Positions 23,514-24,978 of a stretch of 24,978 bases of DNA are shown piece after piece (position 1 is the stretch's first letter; each line of letters opens with the position of its first letter). Below the pieces are notes generated by a model. It was given only the letters and a program-made list of their open reading frames with translations, had not been told where the DNA came from and searched no databases. This DNA comes from CAZHZT01 sp964537285 (GTDB lineage: Bacteria > Bacteroidota > Bacteroidia > Chitinophagales > Saprospiraceae): positions 1 to 24,978 of the forward strand of contig CAZHZT010000081.1 in NCBI GenBank assembly GCA_964537285.1, read 5' to 3'. The translations under genes and the position numbers were made by a program.

Positions 23514-24914
23514 ATGCTAAAAAAACTATTCTTCACAAGCATCTTTTTTTCCATTTTAACCCTCATCCTCAGCTTCTGCACCCAAACAGAAGCCGAAAAA
23601 GGCCTCGGCGATCCTGCAAAAAACTATCAAAAATTCTGTGCCGGTTGCCATGGTGAGCGCCTCGAAGATTTTGTCAATCGTAAATGGATTTACGGAAATT
23701 CCTGGAATGAAGTGAAAAAATCCATCGCCAAAGGATATCCCGTGGATGGCATGTCTGCCTATGAAGAAACCTTCAGCGATCAGGAACTGGCAGAGCTGAC
23801 CGATTATATTATGAACGCGATTGAAAATCAGGCCAATCTGGCTTTTGCTGAAACCAACGACTGGACTGGAATTATTGAATCGGAAAAGCAAAATTTTCGG
23901 CTCGAAAAAGTGGTGAGTGGACTGAATAGCCCCTGGGGACTGGCTTTTTTACCCAATGGCGATCTGCTGGTAACGGATAAATCAGGCGAGTTCTACAGAC
24001 ATAATCCGGAGCAAGGCTTACAGCAAATTAGTGGCGTCCCCAAGGTGAAATATGCCGGGCAAGGTGGACTCATGGATGTGGCCGTACACCCTGAATTTGA
24101 AGAAAACAACTGGATTTATCTTTCGTTTTCCAAGCCGAACGGAAATACAGCTACTACTGCCATTCTGCGTGCTAAACTCAATGGAACGCAACTAAGCCAG
24201 CAAGAAATCATTTTTGAAGCCGCTCCTTATTTCAATACCCGCCATCATTATGGCTCCAAGCTAGTTTTTGATAAAGAAGGCTACTTATACTTTGGCGTTG
24301 GAGATCGGGGAAGGCGGGATGATAATCCACAATACCTGAATAATCACTGTGGTAAAATTCATCGCATCAAGGATGATGGGAGCATACCTGCCGATAATCC
24401 TTTTGTAAATGACGATGAAGCCAAGCATTCCATTTATTCCTATGGGCACCGCAATCCTCAAGGCATCGCTATGCATCCGGAAACTGGCCGAATTTGGGAG
24501 CATGAGCATGGCCCGCGCGGAGGCGATGAACTGAATCTTATTCAAAAAGGCCAAAACTATGGCTGGCCGGTTATTTCCTATGGCATCAACTACAATGGCA
24601 CCATTTTTACCAATAAAACTGAGCAGGAAGGGATGCTGCAACCTGAAAAATATTGGGTGCCTTCCATCGCTCCTTGTGGTATGAGCTTCGTAGACAGTGA
24701 CCTATATCCGAATTGGAAAAATGATATCCTCGTGGGCTCCCTTCGCTTTAAGTACATTGCCCGCGTGGACTTGGAAGGTGATGAGGTGGTAGGAGAAGAG
24801 GCACTGCTAGAGGGCATTGGCCGATTAAGGGCTATTGAAATCGGGCCGGAGGGGCATATTTGCTTTTCAGTGGAAGAGCCGGGCGTGGTGTACAGAATTA
24901 TTCCGGAGGGGTAG
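23514..24914 (+). CDS. Cytochrome c / PQQ-dependent sugar dehydrogenase (GSDH) fusion
   Basis: The 466-residue exported protein has a hydrophobic signal (about 3-21) with a possible lipoprotein Cys22 in an imperfect lipobox (LSFC). A small class I cytochrome c domain follows: heme motif CAGCH (C42, C45, H46) and probable axial Met80 in DGMSAY. Residues about 128-466 are a six-bladed propeller of the soluble aldose dehydrogenase family: GLNSPWGLAFLPNG, GLMDVAVHPEF, HHYGSKLVF (probable catalytic His245), VGDRGRRDDNPQ, YGHRNPQGIAM, EHEHGPRGGDELN and NYGWP. The enzyme would oxidise sugars in the periplasm with PQQ and pass electrons to its own heme. The substrate is not predictable. It is divergent from the adhesin gene and ended by the palindrome at 24935-24978. 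Confidence 0.92.
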   Translation: MLKKLFFTSIFFSILTLILSFCTQTEAEKGLGDPAKNYQKFCAGCHGERLEDFVNRKWIYGNSWNEVKKSIAKGYPVDGMSAYEETFSDQELAELTDYIMNAIENQANLAFAETNDWTGIIESEKQNFRLEKVVSGLNSPWGLAFLPNGDLLVTDKSGEFYRHNPEQGLQQISGVPKVKYAGQGGLMDVAVHPEFEENNWIYLSFSKPNGNTATTAILRAKLNGTQLSQQEIIFEAAPYFNTRHHYGSKLVFDKEGYLYFGVGDRGRRDDNPQYLNNHCGKIHRIKDDGSIPADNPFVNDDEAKHSIYSYGHRNPQGIAMHPETGRIWEHEHGPRGGDELNLIQKGQNYGWPVISYGINYNGTIFTNKTEQEGMLQPEKYWVPSIAPCGMSFVDSDLYPNWKNDILVGSLRFKYIARVDLEGDEVVGEEALLEGIGRLRAIEIGPEGHICFSVEEPGVVYRIIPEG

Positions 24915-24934
24915 GGGGAGCGTCGAGGTTTGTG

Positions 24935-24978
24935 TTTTCAAAGCCCGCCACAGGCTAGCCTGTGGCGGGCTTTGAAAA
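24935..24978. terminator. Perfect 44-bp palindromic terminator at window edge
   Basis: Arms 24935-24956 and 24957-24978 are exact complements, centred on AGGCT/AGCCT. The GC-rich core (AAGCCCGCCACAGG) is flanked by TTTTC on one side and GAAAA on the other, so it can work in both directions. It begins 20 nt after the dehydrogenase stop. More sequence may pair beyond the window end. Confidence 0.88.

Overview
The window looks like the chromosome of a member of the Bacteroidota, most likely of the Saprospiraceae/Lewinella group. The evidence is a 2457-residue secreted protein ending in a type B type IX secretion (gliding-motility-type) C-terminal domain, an EAD11 effector-associated domain protein, a remnant of the bifunctional MsrB/A enzyme common in this phylum, TTTG-N19-TAnnTTTG promoter architecture, weak Shine-Dalgarno signals, and many long, nearly loop-free palindromes between genes. 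I saw no rRNA, tRNA, IS element, phage gene or CRISPR array.

Layout. Positions 1-2206 are accessory. They hold a 77-bp tandem repeat array, a lone EAD11 adaptor-like gene, a decayed msrBA fusion gene, and two large nested palindromic elements. Positions 2207-6450 are ordinary: a GNAT acetyltransferase with a YoaP-like C-terminus, a small secreted protein, a CPBP-family membrane protease homologue and a complete single-chain iron-sulfur L-serine dehydratase. They are separated by perfect palindromic terminators and by inverted repeats carrying a TTCTTTGACA box.

Positions 6712-15845 form the unusual region: six genes on one strand. In order they are a 164-residue unknown (possibly receiver-like), a 406-residue isoprenyl-diphosphate-synthase-fold protein with damaged catalytic motifs, an 1149-residue protein that reads as GAF / histidine-kinase-like / degenerate receiver, a 313-residue unknown, a 257-residue unknown, and an intact NtrC-class response regulator (receiver, sigma54 AAA+ with GAFTGA, unusual output domain). 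Overlapping starts tie genes 2-3 and genes 5-6 together. A palindromic element and a good Bacteroidota promoter lie before the 313-residue gene. My reading is a non-canonical phosphorelay or ATP-dependent signalling system whose only intact receiver is the last gene and whose partners are degenerate relatives of known enzymes. I know of no described system with this composition.

Positions 15940-24978 return to cell-surface and periplasmic functions. There is a giant T9SS-exported adhesin-like protein on the minus strand (L-type lectin domain, nine ~74-residue repeats, fourteen 41-residue two-cysteine repeats, SprB-like repeats). Divergent from it is a cytochrome c / PQQ-dependent sugar dehydrogenase fusion, closed by a perfect palindromic terminator at the window edge.
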